A stretch of DNA of 64,000 bases from Methanobacterium sp. ERen5 (GCA_024167805.1 CP099988.1:1806001-1870000); one strand, 5' to 3'. Positions 49,696-59,284 are shown, counted from the stretch's first letter. Program-made: numbers and translations. The notes: generated from the sequence alone by a model not told the origin.

Positions 49696-50505
49696 ATGGA
49701 AATTTTTTACCATAAAACGATGAGAAATCATATGAGTTTTATAAAGAGCCACAACGCACAGATCTATTACAACATCCATGGTAAAGGGGATCCCACCATA
49801 TTTTTACATGGACTCTCAGATTCTTCCCAATTTTTCACGCCACTAAACAACAATATAACCGGTATAAAAGCAATTCAACCCGACTTAAGGGGCCATGGTG
49901 AATCAGATCATTATGCCGACATTTCAATGGAACTTCTAACAGAAGATCTAAGAAACCTCCTCTACGAACTCGATATTAAAAGGGCAAATATCCTGGGATT
50001 TTCATTGGGATCGTTAATTGCCCAGAACTTCGCACTAGAATTCCCAGAACATGTTAGATCACTCATAATATGTTCCGGATACAGTAAATGCGACCCTGAA
50101 CTATCTAAAACCTTTAAAAAATTGGAAGAACTAACCAGCCATGGAGGAGTACCTGCATTTTTTGATGAAATGATCAAACTCGTGTACACAAAAGATTACC
50201 TTTTAAAACACCAAGAAATCTATGGATTTAAAGACATGGCAGTACAACTGAATTCTAAAGCTGCTGTTTTAAAATCCCTAAACATCTGCAGAAATTTTGA
50301 TGTTGAATCTAAGTTGTCTGAGATCAACATTCCATCCCTCATAATGTACGGTTTAGAAGATCTTCTGGTGCCCCCTGAAAATTCCCAGAAGATGCATGGG
50401 AAACTAACTAATTCTCAGATATTAAGTTTTCCAACGGGTCATAACTTCTTTTTACAAGAAAATATTAAAAAAATAGCAATGGAAATCCAAAGATTTCTTA
50501 TTTAG
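49696..50505 (+). CDS. Alpha/beta hydrolase
   Basis: The protein of up to 269 residues has the hydrolase fold with oxyanion HGLSDSS, the nucleophile elbow GFSLGS (Ser near residue 107), the acid in YGLEDLLVPP and the His in GHNFF near the C-terminus, so the triad is complete. It may be an esterase, lactonase or carbon-carbon hydrolase. The start is uncertain: ATG 49696 or ATG 49732 (MSFIKSHNAQIYY), the latter closer to family starts. It converges on the cysteine desulfidase gene and overlaps its end by eight bases. Confidence 0.85.
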   Translation: MEIFYHKTMRNHMSFIKSHNAQIYYNIHGKGDPTIFLHGLSDSSQFFTPLNNNITGIKAIQPDLRGHGESDHYADISMELLTEDLRNLLYELDIKRANILGFSLGSLIAQNFALEFPEHVRSLIICSGYSKCDPELSKTFKKLEELTSHGGVPAFFDEMIKLVYTKDYLLKHQEIYGFKDMAVQLNSKAAVLKSLNICRNFDVESKLSEINIPSLIMYGLEDLLVPPENSQKMHGKLTNSQILSFPTGHNFFLQENIKKIAMEIQRFLI

Positions 50506-51808
50506 AATCAGATTCTAGACCTGCTTTTTGTTTGTTGGATTTGTCCATCATTATTTCGAGTATGATCTTATCTGCCTCAGCCATACCAGCCTGACCTATC
50601 TTGCAGAAATTTCTTATGGTATCTTCAGGATCTTCTTCTATTATACCATCAGTAGATTGGATGTGCTGACCTTCCATTACACAGATAACAGATTGTATAG
50701 CTGCTGTGGTGCACGTTGCAACTTTAAGGGCACAGCCTGCCTTTGCACCATCACAGATAATTCCAGTTACATTTCCAAGAATATTCTGTAGGGCAGATTT
50801 TATTTGATTGCTGTTTCCTCCCATCAAATAGGTTATTCCACAACAGGATCCTGCAGATGCTACTGTAGCTCCGCATAAAGCAGATAAACGTCCTAAACTA
50901 GATTTTATGTAGATGGTTATGAGGTTGCTGAGTGCAACAGCCCGAACTAAAGTTTCCTCATCTGCACGGACATAGGCTGCAAACACCACAACTGGCATGG
51001 TTGCACTGATACCCTGATTACCACTTCCTGAATTGGTCATAACAGGTAAATTACAACCTGCCATCCGGGCATCAGATCCTGAAGCAGTCAAAGCAACGGC
51101 ATGATTGCAGATATCATTACCAATGATCTCGCCCCCAAGATTCGTCTGGATATTTTTACCTACCTTGATTCCGTAACAGTTATTTATTCCCTCCAAACTG
51201 ATCTTAGAGTTTAAATCAATGGATTGTTTGATCAAACCTAACTTATCTGTATCAACCTCTGTTACGAACCTTAAAATTTCATCCAGAGTTAAATCTTCAA
51301 ACATGCTGTCGTCGATTTTCATAGGCTTAACCGAGTTTTTAATGTCCAATTTTTTACCATCAACCTCAACCAGTACAAGGTTGTCATGAAAATCTTCCAC
51401 AACTGCTTTGGAATTGGATCTGTCAGTTTGAACTGTGACTTCAACGTACAATTTTTTTGGGGTGTCCGCAAGTTCAACAGTTACCAATCCATCTTCAACC
51501 ATTTTTTTCGCTGCAACCACTTCTTCTGCTTTAATATCCTCTAAAATTTCCATATTTATTTCGGATGCACCAATGTACATTCCCAGTGCCGCGGCGAGGT
51601 TGATTCCACCGTCATCTGTTCCAGGTATCTTCACAGAGAATGCATTTTTCACGATGTTACGTGATGCTTTAACATTCACAGCTTCGATACTGCCATTCGA
51701 ATGTTTTTTTGCATGGGCTGCTGCAATCACTATTGCTATGGGTTCTGTACAACCCATGGCAACCACAAGTTCCCTGTTTAATATCTCAAAAAATTGTTCT
51801 TCCAACAT
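50498..51808 (-). CDS. L-cysteine desulfidase / serine dehydratase-like (UPF0597)
   Basis: The 436-residue protein belongs to the CyuA/UPF0597 family. Motifs are VAMGCTEPIAI near residue 18, SGSGNQGISATMPVV, LCGATVASAGSCCGITYLMGG and ICDGAKAGCALKVATCTTAA. The conserved cysteines fit a catalytic [4Fe-4S] cluster. The Methanocaldococcus member MJ1025 breaks cysteine into pyruvate, sulfide and ammonia, and this is the likely reaction. ATG 51808 is preferred to the TTG at 51817. Confidence 0.85.
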   Translation of the reverse strand: MLEEQFFEILNRELVVAMGCTEPIAIVIAAAHAKKHSNGSIEAVNVKASRNIVKNAFSVKIPGTDDGGINLAAALGMYIGASEINMEILEDIKAEEVVAAKKMVEDGLVTVELADTPKKLYVEVTVQTDRSNSKAVVEDFHDNLVLVEVDGKKLDIKNSVKPMKIDDSMFEDLTLDEILRFVTEVDTDKLGLIKQSIDLNSKISLEGINNCYGIKVGKNIQTNLGGEIIGNDICNHAVALTASGSDARMAGCNLPVMTNSGSGNQGISATMPVVVFAAYVRADEETLVRAVALSNLITIYIKSSLGRLSALCGATVASAGSCCGITYLMGGNSNQIKSALQNILGNVTGIICDGAKAGCALKVATCTTAAIQSVICVMEGQHIQSTDGIIEEDPEDTIRNFCKIGQAGMAEADKIILEIMMDKSNKQKAGLESDSK

Positions 51809-51982
51809 GACAATCAACTCAAAAATTCAAAATAAACCCTTTATAATAATTAATGTAAAAGTTTAGGTACATAAATTTTGTGGTAGATGGTTTACCCAAA
51901 AACTAATAAAAAGAGTAAAAACATAAGAAATTTGATACTGTTCATAGTTAATAACCTATTTTGTAAACTTTGGAGGATTATT

Positions 51983-52638
51983 ATGGCGGATTCCGTTGAT
52001 AATCAATGTAAAACTTTAGATGAAATATTAGAATCAAGACGTACTGTTAGAAATTTCAGCGAAGAAATTCCCACGAGGGAAACAGTTGAACAAATACTCA
52101 GATCAGGATTACAGGCACCTTATGCTGCACAGGCTGTTGGTGAATCAACAGTGTTCAGGAGATTTTTGTATTTGAAAATGGAACAGAATCCATGAAAACT
52201 GCAGAGAAACTCATGAGAAACAAAGCTGAAGAAGGTTTAAACCATTTTAAAGGAATTTTAGAGGAACAACCTATGTTAAAACAGAGGGTTGGAAATTTCA
52301 TGGAAAGACTTCAACTGTTTGTGGACAATGGAGTTATAGGTGTGGGAACAGCACCGTACTTCATAGTTGTAGCAGAGTTAAGGGGAATACCACCGGTGGA
52401 ACAAGAATCCATAGCACACTGCATGGAAAATATGTGGCTTAAAGCAACAGAACTAGGTCTAGGATTCCAAATTGTATCCTTAACCAGCCAAATGTCAGAA
52501 AATCAAGAATTCCTAAACTTACTTGGAATACCATTGGGACCCTACGAAATAAATGGATGTGCACTAGGCTACCCTGCCACAGAAATGTCAAAGGTAGTCC
52601 GTCCAGATATAAAAGAAGTCAGCCAGTGGATTGATTAA
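51983..52638 (+). CDS. Nitroreductase-family flavoprotein, one frameshift
   Basis: About 219 residues. It starts MADSVDNQCKTLDEILESRR (GGAGG upstream of ATG 51983), with the FMN-site RRTVRNFSEEIP and SGLQAPYAAQ. One T added at 52163-52167 gives FRRFFVFENGTESMKTAEK and continues to GVGTAPYFIVVAELRG, MENMWLKATELGLG and LGIPLGPYEINGCALGYP. This family reduces diverse substrates with FMN. The flavin reductase-like gene follows 21 bases later. Confidence 0.85.
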
Positions 52639-52659
52639 AAACTAATGGGAGATGTGATC

Positions 52660-53228
52660 ATGAAAAAATCTTTAGGAGCTAAAACCATAGTGTACCCAAC
52701 ACCAGTTTTCATAGTGGGGACCTATGATGAAAATGAAGAACCGGATGTTATGGCAGCAGCATGGGGAGGTATTTCATGTTCAAATCCACCATGCGTATCA
52801 ATATCCCTACAAAAACACAGGTACACTCTTAAAAATATAAATGAAAGGAAAGCTTTCACCATTAGCATACCATCAGAGGAGTATGTTGCCGAGGCAGATT
52901 TCTTTGGAATTGTATCTGGAAAGGATGAAAACAAATTTAAAAAAACAGGACTGACACCAGTCAAATCAGAACTTGTTGATGCTCCATACGTGGGGAATTT
53001 CCATTGGTATTGGAATGTAAAGCTATAAACACCCTAGATCTCGGAATGCATGTTCAGATAACTGGCGAGATTCTAGATGTGAAACTCGATGAAAGTGCAT
53101 CAACAGACACTGGAAAGCCTGACATCGAAAAGATCAAACCATTCACCTATGATCCAGCGGCAATATCTTATCATGCCATTGGAAAAAACCTTGGAAGAGC
53201 ATTTAACCTTGGAAAGAAATTTAAGTAA
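52660..53228 (+). CDS. Flavin reductase-like (FMN-binding split barrel) protein, one frameshift
   Basis: About 190 residues after adding one G at 52992-52995, which gives [15 protein letters not shown]. The fold signs are [50 protein letters not shown] and a C-terminal [18 protein letters not shown] 52660 is supported by GGGAG upstream. It is probably a ferredoxin- or F420-linked flavoprotein reductase working with, or cotranscribed with, the nitroreductase. Confidence 0.85.
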
Positions 53229-53571
53229 ATTTCAGAGTTTTTAAGGTGGATATTAAAAAAATAGTTGGTTTTCCATGCTATTTTTTTTAATTAAGCATAC
53301 TATTTTTTTTAAATTAATTTTCTTGAGGTGTTCGATGTTTACTATTTTGTTAGGGATGTTTGGTGTTGAAATTCTCTAAAATTTATTATCCACTTCAACC
53401 AAAGAACATATATTCGATGAAAACTATCCCAATATCTTGGATGTAATTTCAATTAATTATTAAATCAGATTCAAATTCTAAATTTAACTTTAATATGGGA
53501 GATTTATAATAGGATACAAATTAATCTGATTAGATTGTTTTAACCTTCATTAATTCATACAGGGATCAAAC
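53229..53571. other. Intergenic stretch, no feature
   Basis: T-rich tracts at 53280-53290 and 53303-53311 may end transcription of the flavin reductase gene. The rest is AT-rich with no gene or strong repeat visible. Confidence 0.4.
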
Positions 53572-54204
53572 ATGTCTGAAGAATCAATCACAGAATCAAC
53601 TTCTAAAATTATTTCGGAGGTATCTGAACAAATACCTGAAGAAGGAGTTAATTTTAGAGAGTTTTTGGATCTTATTGGTGAACAGGGAGGTTTAATATCC
53701 TGTTTAATTCTTGTGGCACCGTTCTTACTACCTGTGTCCATCCCTGGAAGTAGTTTGCCCTTTGGATTGGCTATAATGCTCATAAACATTGCAATACTTA
53801 CCAAAACCCATCCATTAATCCCTAAAATGGTCATGGAATATAAGATATCTCAAAGTACCATGGTGAGTCTTTTAAACGGTATGAACCGTATTTTGAAGGG
53901 GCTTGAAAAGTTTGTAAAACCCAGATTGAATATCATAACCCGGCCGTACATGGATCAGATAAACAACGTCTTCATGATCTTCTGTGCATTCCTCTTAATG
54001 CTTCCACTTCCAGTGCCACTCACAGATTTTCTACCTGCCTACAGTATACTATTTTTAACACTGGGTTCTGTGGAAAATGATGGATACATGGTAATAGCAG
54101 GTTATTTAATGGCATTTGTAACAGCAATCTACTTCCTTTTAATAGCATTACTGGGAATATCTGGAATAAAAGCTTTGCTATCCATGTTAGGAATCAATCT
54201 ATGA
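53572..54204 (+). CDS. ExoD-family membrane protein
   Basis: The 210-residue protein has a charged N-terminus (about 1-40) and four helices. The family pattern is VNFREFLDLIGEQGGLISC, PFLLPVSIPGSSLPFGL, then LLMLPLPVPLTDFLPAYSI and a final hydrophobic pair. ExoD in rhizobia affects exopolysaccharide; the molecular role is unknown. AGGGAT precedes ATG 53572. It stands alone. Confidence 0.85.
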   Translation: MSEESITESTSKIISEVSEQIPEEGVNFREFLDLIGEQGGLISCLILVAPFLLPVSIPGSSLPFGLAIMLINIAILTKTHPLIPKMVMEYKISQSTMVSLLNGMNRILKGLEKFVKPRLNIITRPYMDQINNVFMIFCAFLLMLPLPVPLTDFLPAYSILFLTLGSVENDGYMVIAGYLMAFVTAIYFLLIALLGISGIKALLSMLGINL

Positions 54205-54276
54205 TATTTATTTGATTGAATTCAACGAATTTTAACCAGTTAACAAGTTTTAAAAAAGATAATGGAAATTAAATGA

Positions 54277-54715
54277 TTAAAATGAATAGCTCGTATTGAC
54301 TACTCCTGCATCAGCTGTTGTGCTTTGTGTAGCTACTACTTTCCCAGTTTTATCCAGTATTTGAACTGTCAGTGTTCCTGTATTCGGAGTCACAGTACCA
54401 TTTTGACTTACTTCATTGGAGTTATCTTTTTGGAAAGTTACAGCTACGGTTCCAGGATCGTCTGATAACTGAAATGTTTGACTTCCTGAACCATCAACGG
54501 CCAATTCCGGAATTATCAGCAATGTCCCCTGTCCATGCACTATTTCCAGAAATTTTAACAGCAGGAGCCCCGAAATAAGTCGCTGCTTGACCATTATTTT
54601 GATTTGACTAGCCATTTGAACTGGAACTTGAATTGTTACTTGTACAACCACTTGCAAACACAACTAACAATATAATTCCTATAATTCCTAAAATTCCAAA
54701 ATTAATTTTTTTCAA
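54277..54715 (-). pseudogene. Lipoprotein gene with a stop and a frameshift
   Basis: TTG 54715 (GGGAGA six bases upstream) opens a lipoprotein signal ending VVFASGC and a Ser/Asn linker that meets an in-frame TAG at 54608-54610. The same frame then continues NNGQAATYFGAPAVKISGNS. Removing one C at 54498-54502 leads into VDGSGSQTFQLSDDPGTVAV and the C-terminus TADAGVVNTSYSF. Two independent lesions of different kinds make true decay more likely than elsewhere. The C-terminal part is a beta-sandwich-like extracellular domain. Confidence 0.6.
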
Positions 54716-55047
54716 TAAATTCTCCCTAAAAGAATTTAATGATAATTTTTATTAGTTTTTTAGAAATTAAAATTTTATTAATTAATCAAGGGTTTTGTAT
54801 GAAAACTCATATGCAACAAATAAAAACTCCTTGAATAGTAACCCCGATTTGCATTTACCACTGGAAAAATTAATATAATTACCAGAGAATGGATTTTTGG
54901 ACTTTTATGTATCTGGCTGGGTATGTATTTTTCTGAAGTATTTAAAAAAAATAGTTTGATTAACGAGTGTATCCATATATAATAACTACGAGTATCATGC
55001 ATTGTGGAATTTAGACTTAACATCTTTTTTGGGTGGGGGAAATTGTT
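54716..55047. other. Intergenic stretch, no feature
   Basis: Very AT-rich. Only the ribosome site GGGTGGGGG (55031-55039) of the next gene is recognisable. The long minus-strand open frame here overlaps the next gene in antisense and is not supported. Confidence 0.4.
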
Positions 55048-55992
55048 TTGTTTAGGGATGTCAGTGTCAAGTCTATTAATTTGAAGGATATATTCAAGTT
55101 TATTAAGCTTGGTAAACCACAATTTGCAGTTGGTTTATTTTTTTATTTCAGTCTAGGTGCTTTGCTTGCCATCTTATTTGGTGCAGAGTTTATCCTAACA
55201 AAATTTATTCTAGGCTTTGTTATTATCTTCTTTTCTACGTGGGCTGTTCATTACCACAACGACTATTACGATTTTGAAGCTGACCACTTCGTAACCCCTA
55301 CAGCTATTTCTGGAGGGAGCGGTGTTTTAATTGAACATCCCGAATGGAAAAATTCTTCAAAGTACATGGCAATTTCTTTGATAAGCATAGCAATTGGGGT
55401 TTCGGTGGTTTTCACTCTTTTATTTGATTATCCATTAACCTTCATTTTGTTTGTTGTTTTTGCCAATATTTTATCGTTGTTCTATGCTGCGCCACCATTT
55501 AAACTGTCTTATCGTGGGCTCGGCGAATTTGGGAATGCTGCCATTGGATTATTATTTCCAGGGTTGGGATTTTTTGCATTAATGGGAACTTTAACCCTCC
55601 CATTTTTAGCCTTTGCTATACCCATGCTATTTTTACAAATGCTTTTCACCATGAGTGTAGAAATCCCTGATATGGAGGGAGATAAAGCTGGAGGTAAAAA
55701 GACTTGGATAGCTACTCATGGTCGCAGATTTGGATTCAAAATAATTGCAGTTTCAGGAGTACTAACAACTATAGCCTTTTTAATTCTGAATTACACCAAT
55801 TTATTTCCCAACATCATAGATTTTAGAGTAGTTGCAGCTATCTCATTAATTCCATTAATTTTAGGAATTATTGAGTTGATTAAAAATCCTGAAGATAAAT
55901 TAACGGCTACAAAATTTTGTATCTACAATTTAGCAGGAATATTTGCAGCGGTAATATTGATTAACATATACTTCATTTCCTTGATAAAGTAA
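55048..55992 (+). CDS. MenA-like UbiA prenyltransferase, tandem copy 1
   Basis: About 314 residues with eight to nine helices. The Asp motif 1 is HNDYYDFEADH, followed by SGGSGVL, and motif 2 is EIPDMEGDKAGGKKTW. The LGKPQFAVGLFF entry and the spacing fit the MenA/1,4-dihydroxy-2-naphthoate prenyltransferase branch. Methanogens of this group do not make menaquinone, so the aromatic or polar acceptor is open. TTG 55048 is chosen because GGGTGGGGG lies eight bases upstream. The second copy follows after 37 bases. Confidence 0.83.
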   Translation: MFRDVSVKSINLKDIFKFIKLGKPQFAVGLFFYFSLGALLAILFGAEFILTKFILGFVIIFFSTWAVHYHNDYYDFEADHFVTPTAISGGSGVLIEHPEWKNSSKYMAISLISIAIGVSVVFTLLFDYPLTFILFVVFANILSLFYAAPPFKLSYRGLGEFGNAAIGLLFPGLGFFALMGTLTLPFLAFAIPMLFLQMLFTMSVEIPDMEGDKAGGKKTWIATHGRRFGFKIIAVSGVLTTIAFLILNYTNLFPNIIDFRVVAAISLIPLILGIIELIKNPEDKLTATKFCIYNLAGIFAAVILINIYFISLIK

Positions 55993-56029
55993 TCTTAGAT
56001 AATATGATAATGATTTAAGGGTTATTATT

Positions 56030-56953
56030 ATGGATTTAAACTTGAAAACAGCGTATAATATACTTAAGCTTGGAAGACCCCAGTATTTGGCTGGAAATTT
56101 TCTTGTTTTTACCATGGGTGCACTGTTAGCAGTGATATTAGGTTCAGAATTTGTTTCAAGCAAATTTATTCTAGGGTACTTAATTCTCTTTACAGCACAT
56201 CTTTCTGTACACTACAGCAATGATTACTTTGATTTTGAAGTGGATCATTTAACAACTCCCAATTCAATATCTGGAGGTAGTGGTGTACTACTTAAAAATC
56301 CTGAATTAAAAGAATTTTCAAAATGGTTCGCAGTGTTAATCATGGGGATATCCATTTTATTAGCTGCTGCCTTCACAGTTATATTTAATTATCCCATTAC
56401 ATTCTTTTTGTTTCTTTTATTTGGCAATTTATTAGCATGGTTCTATACTGCCCCTCCCATAAAACTTGTATATCGAAGATTGGGGGAAGTTGCAAACATC
56501 GTTGCAGTGGTAATATTCCTTGGTGCGGGTTACTTCGCAATGAAAGGAACTCTAGATCTGTCCTTCATGATCTTTGCCATACCCGTGATCTTCCTCCAAA
56601 TTATCTTTATTAACTGCTTCGAAATTCCAAGTATGGAAGGGGATAAACTTGGTAACAAGATCACGTGGATAGTTTTAAAGGGTCGTGAATTTGGTTACAG
56701 ACTCAGTTTGATCTGTGCTTTTTTGGCCACATTTTCATTTGTACTAATTCCCTACACTGGATTATTCCCATTAAAATTAGATTTTAAAGTATTGGCGGCC
56801 ATTTCGTTAATTTCAATAACCATGGGGATAATCACACTCATAAAAAAACCTTTAGATGAAAAGTCTGCAACAAGATTTGCCATGATATACGTACTGTTAC
56901 TGTTTTTAATGTCCCTTTTGATTGATGTTTATTTTGTTTATTTGATATGGTAA
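56030..56953 (+). CDS. MenA-like UbiA prenyltransferase, tandem copy 2
   Basis: The 307-residue protein is a diverged paralogue of the previous gene: LGRPQYLAGNFLVF, SNDYFDFEVDH, SGGSGVLLKNPE and EIPSMEGDKLGNKITW align through their whole lengths. Both Asp motifs are intact, so it should be active. It differs most in the C-terminal helices. AAGGG precedes the ATG. Two copies in one transcript suggest successive prenylations or two related acceptors. Confidence 0.83.
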   Translation: MDLNLKTAYNILKLGRPQYLAGNFLVFTMGALLAVILGSEFVSSKFILGYLILFTAHLSVHYSNDYFDFEVDHLTTPNSISGGSGVLLKNPELKEFSKWFAVLIMGISILLAAAFTVIFNYPITFFLFLLFGNLLAWFYTAPPIKLVYRRLGEVANIVAVVIFLGAGYFAMKGTLDLSFMIFAIPVIFLQIIFINCFEIPSMEGDKLGNKITWIVLKGREFGYRLSLICAFLATFSFVLIPYTGLFPLKLDFKVLAAISLISITMGIITLIKKPLDEKSATRFAMIYVLLLFLMSLLIDVYFVYLIW

Positions 56954-57282
56954 AATCCCAGATTCGCATTTCAAGTAAAACAGAACAATGTAAACTATTT
57001 TGATCTATAACCTTCTTTATTTTTGATGGTATGCTCCTTTAACACCATGCATTTTTTTGAACTCTTCATAATAGGCCTACAATGAATAATGCAAATAATT
57101 TATAGTTATTTTTTAGGATTTGTATCCTTGTATTAGGTAAATATTTTCAAACTTTGAGATGATTGGGTTAAAATTGTTCATAAACCTAATTTATTAAAAA
57201 TAATTTTGATTAAGCAAAAGAACAAATATTATTATGGTATAAAGTAGTCAATACTGAAAATAATTACTATTTGGGGGCTAAA
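56954..57282. other. Intergenic stretch, no feature
   Basis: AT-rich. GGTATAAAG near 57236-57244 is a possible TATA element for the secreted protein gene at 57283. Nothing else was recognised. Confidence 0.4.
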
Positions 57283-57727
57283 ATGAAATTTAATAGGAAG
57301 GATTTAATATTTGTATTAACTTTGTTTTTGGGGATTAGCTTAGCACTTGGAACTGTATCTGCTACAGATTAAAACAACTGTTCAAAAATCAATAAACAAA
57401 CAAACAACTGTCAATTCTTGGCAGATTGATAATACTTACTATCAAAATGGTTATTTTAAAATTAAATACGGCAAAGTCTATGTTAATGGTTATGTATATG
57501 TTACTAACTCCATGACAGGAAAAACCCAAAAAGGAGCAGTTTATGCTCAAAGAGCTAAAATAACACCTTTAAATAGTCATGTTAAGATTAAAAAGGTAGT
57601 TATTAGGTCAATAGGATGGCCAAGTGGTAAATTTTACTATAACACCTACACCTACACCAACCATGTGATCGCACCGGGAAAGAACAAAGGATTTGACAGG
57701 TTTACAGTGTACTACACCATAAGCTAA
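57283..57727 (+). CDS. Small secreted protein, paralogue of 61940-62386, one frameshift
   Basis: ATG 57283 opens a signal peptide (DLIFVLTLFLGISLALG, cut TVSA) and the frame is lost at TAA 57370-57372. One T or A added at 57369-57374 gives ATDLKTTVQKSINKQT and continues YYQNGYFKIKYGKVYVNGY, TPLNSHVKIKKVVIRS and GFDRFTVYYT to the stop. Corrected, it has about 148 residues, the same as its paralogue, with which it shares the leader TTTGGGGG and the start region. The mature protein is Lys/Tyr-rich and beta-type. The function is unknown. Confidence 0.72.
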
Positions 57728-57760
57728 GAGAAGTCATAATGAATATTGGGAGGAGATTTA

Positions 57761-58234
57761 TTGAAATTAATGAATTTAGCACTAGTTATAATTCTTATTG
57801 TAGGAGCTGTGGCTCTTTCAGGATGTGTGGCACCAAAGGTAAATGATACAAATACTACACCCCAAAGTACAACTCAAACAGTGGCATCTAATAATAATAC
57901 ATTTCAAAATAAGTTTGTATCATTTACAATACCTGATGGTTTGAGAATCCAAGATAATTCTAATGATTCATCTTTAGATGTAATGTTAAAACAGGGAGAC
58001 ACTTTTGTAGGTGAAATTAATTTTTCATCAACTGGTGAAGATTATGTAAATGATATCATTGCACAGAGTACAAAAACAACCATAGCAAATAAAACTGCTT
58101 ATCTATTTTCAGATTCTACAACTAAACAAGCATATATAGATGGGGGAATATTAATAAGATTAAATTCTGACTTTATAGCTCCATTCAATACAGTAAAAGA
58201 TAGTTTTGTGATAATTAAAAACCCTACAGAATAA
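57761..58234 (+). CDS. PsbP-like lipoprotein
   Basis: About 157 residues. The signal peptide LALVIILIVGAVALSGC has a lipobox LSGC. A Thr/Asn linker and a C-terminal domain FVSFTIPDGLRIQDNSND ... FVGEINFSSTGEDYVNDII ... AYIDGGILIRLNSDF follow the pattern of archaeal PsbP-related lipoproteins. TTG 57761 is preferred because GGGAGGAG lies six bases upstream; a frame opening at 57746 overlaps that site. It lies 33 bases after the secreted protein gene. Confidence 0.75.
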   Translation: MKLMNLALVIILIVGAVALSGCVAPKVNDTNTTPQSTTQTVASNNNTFQNKFVSFTIPDGLRIQDNSNDSSLDVMLKQGDTFVGEINFSSTGEDYVNDIIAQSTKTTIANKTAYLFSDSTTKQAYIDGGILIRLNSDFIAPFNTVKDSFVIIKNPTE

Positions 58235-58290
58235 TGAATTTCTATCTTTCTTTTTTTCAATCCTTTTAAAAAGGGAGGGCAATATTATTT

Positions 58291-58434
58291 GGTGGATCAG
58301 CACACAACCATACAGTTAATCCTCACCCTCACTAAGTACTTGCTCACGACAATGCAGTTTTAGAGTCAGATAAAGGTTCAGCACATAACATGCCACCATA
58401 TTTAGCAGTATACATGTGGAAAAGAACTTCATAA
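58291..58434 (+). pseudogene. Remnant of a tail-collagen-like (phage tail fibre type) C-terminus
   Basis: One frame reads GGSAHNHTVNPHPH, a stop (TAA), then VLAHDNAVLESDKGSAHN and MPPYLAVYMWKRTS to a final stop. H-x-H-TV-type repeats ending in N-(M/I)-PPYLA-Y-W are characteristic of the phage tail collagen domain at the C-terminus of tail fibres. There is no start or upstream coding, so only the end survives. This points to a past prophage or a phage-derived surface gene. Confidence 0.5.
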
Positions 58435-58682
58435 AATTTTTTTAAACATAATTATATGTATTGTAGGTTACATTAATCCACCATTATGGTCTAACTCGTT
58501 GGGATGGAGCTTAATTATTAAGTAAAAATTCAAGTTGAAGTTTACTTAAAAAATTGTTTTTAAATGATCTTTAGATATATTCATTCGAAGAAAAATTTAT
58601 GAATATTTTAATTAGTTAAGTTAAATATCTTTAATAAAATTATATCTGGATTACATATGTCCATTTTTTGGGGTGTTTATAT

Positions 58683-59156
58683 TTGAAAAAGTATAGTGTT
58701 ACAATTTGTGGATTTATAACTGTTCTAATTCTTGTTTTGGCAGTTTCAGGATGTATTTCTCAACCAGGAAAGAATGAAAAATTGATTTATGAATTAAATG
58801 CTACTCAGAAAATTTGGAATAGTAATGAAGGAAGTCCTGCTTACAATGTGACAATACCTAACGAGGCTAAATCTGTCAAAATTAAATATAATGTTTCTAA
58901 AGAATTTACTGGTGCAGCTATGGGATTAAACCTTGGTAAATATTCCGAATTAGACGTTGATGCTTTTAATATAATACTTGAACAAGGTCATAAAACACCA
59001 CACTATTCTCATAATCAAATTGATAGTAAAACAGTGCAAATCTCAGATAACCAATATACAAATGGCATAATAGAATTCCAACGTTCAGATATTAAAGGAC
59101 TTATTATTTCACCTTCAAATTTGCAAGGAAAAATTGAAGTATACATAACATACTAA
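58683..59156 (+). CDS. Lipoprotein of unknown function
   Basis: The 157-residue protein has a signal peptide SVTICGFITVLILVLAVSGC with lipobox VSGC, and an extracellular beta-rich domain with TQKIWNSNEGSPAYNV, IPNEAKSVKIKYNVSK and IIEFQRSDIKGLIISP. TTG 58683 is served by GGGGTG about eight bases upstream. It stands alone, and no family is recognised. Confidence 0.7.
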   Translation: MKKYSVTICGFITVLILVLAVSGCISQPGKNEKLIYELNATQKIWNSNEGSPAYNVTIPNEAKSVKIKYNVSKEFTGAAMGLNLGKYSELDVDAFNIILEQGHKTPHYSHNQIDSKTVQISDNQYTNGIIEFQRSDIKGLIISPSNLQGKIEVYITY

Positions 59157-59200
59157 TTTTTCAAATTTATTTTTTACAATAATGTAAATAAATAGTTGAA

Positions 59201-59284
59201 GATGTTCCCTAAAAATTAAAATAAGAAAGTTATGTTTACTGTGGGGTAAACACTTGTTTCACAGTTATGAGAACATCCTCATAA
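59201..59284. ncRNA. Possible structured RNA with alternative hairpins
   Basis: GATGTTC (59201-59207) can pair with GAACATC (59271-59277), enclosing ACTGTG/CACAGT (59238-59243 / 59260-59265) and GTTTAC/GTAAAC (59234-59239 / 59246-59251). A competing stem, TTATGAG (59265-59271) with CTCATAA (59278-59284), uses part of the same bases. Mutually exclusive stems suggest an RNA switch or terminator. Expression is unknown. Confidence 0.3.

Noticed and set aside
54608..54610. In-frame TAG as a pyrrolysine codon
   Set aside because: No pyrrolysine genes are visible, the context is a low-complexity linker, and a second lesion follows in the same gene.
54778..55122. Long minus-strand open frame
   Set aside because: It is antisense to the start of the prenyltransferase gene, has no ribosome site and no protein-like pattern.
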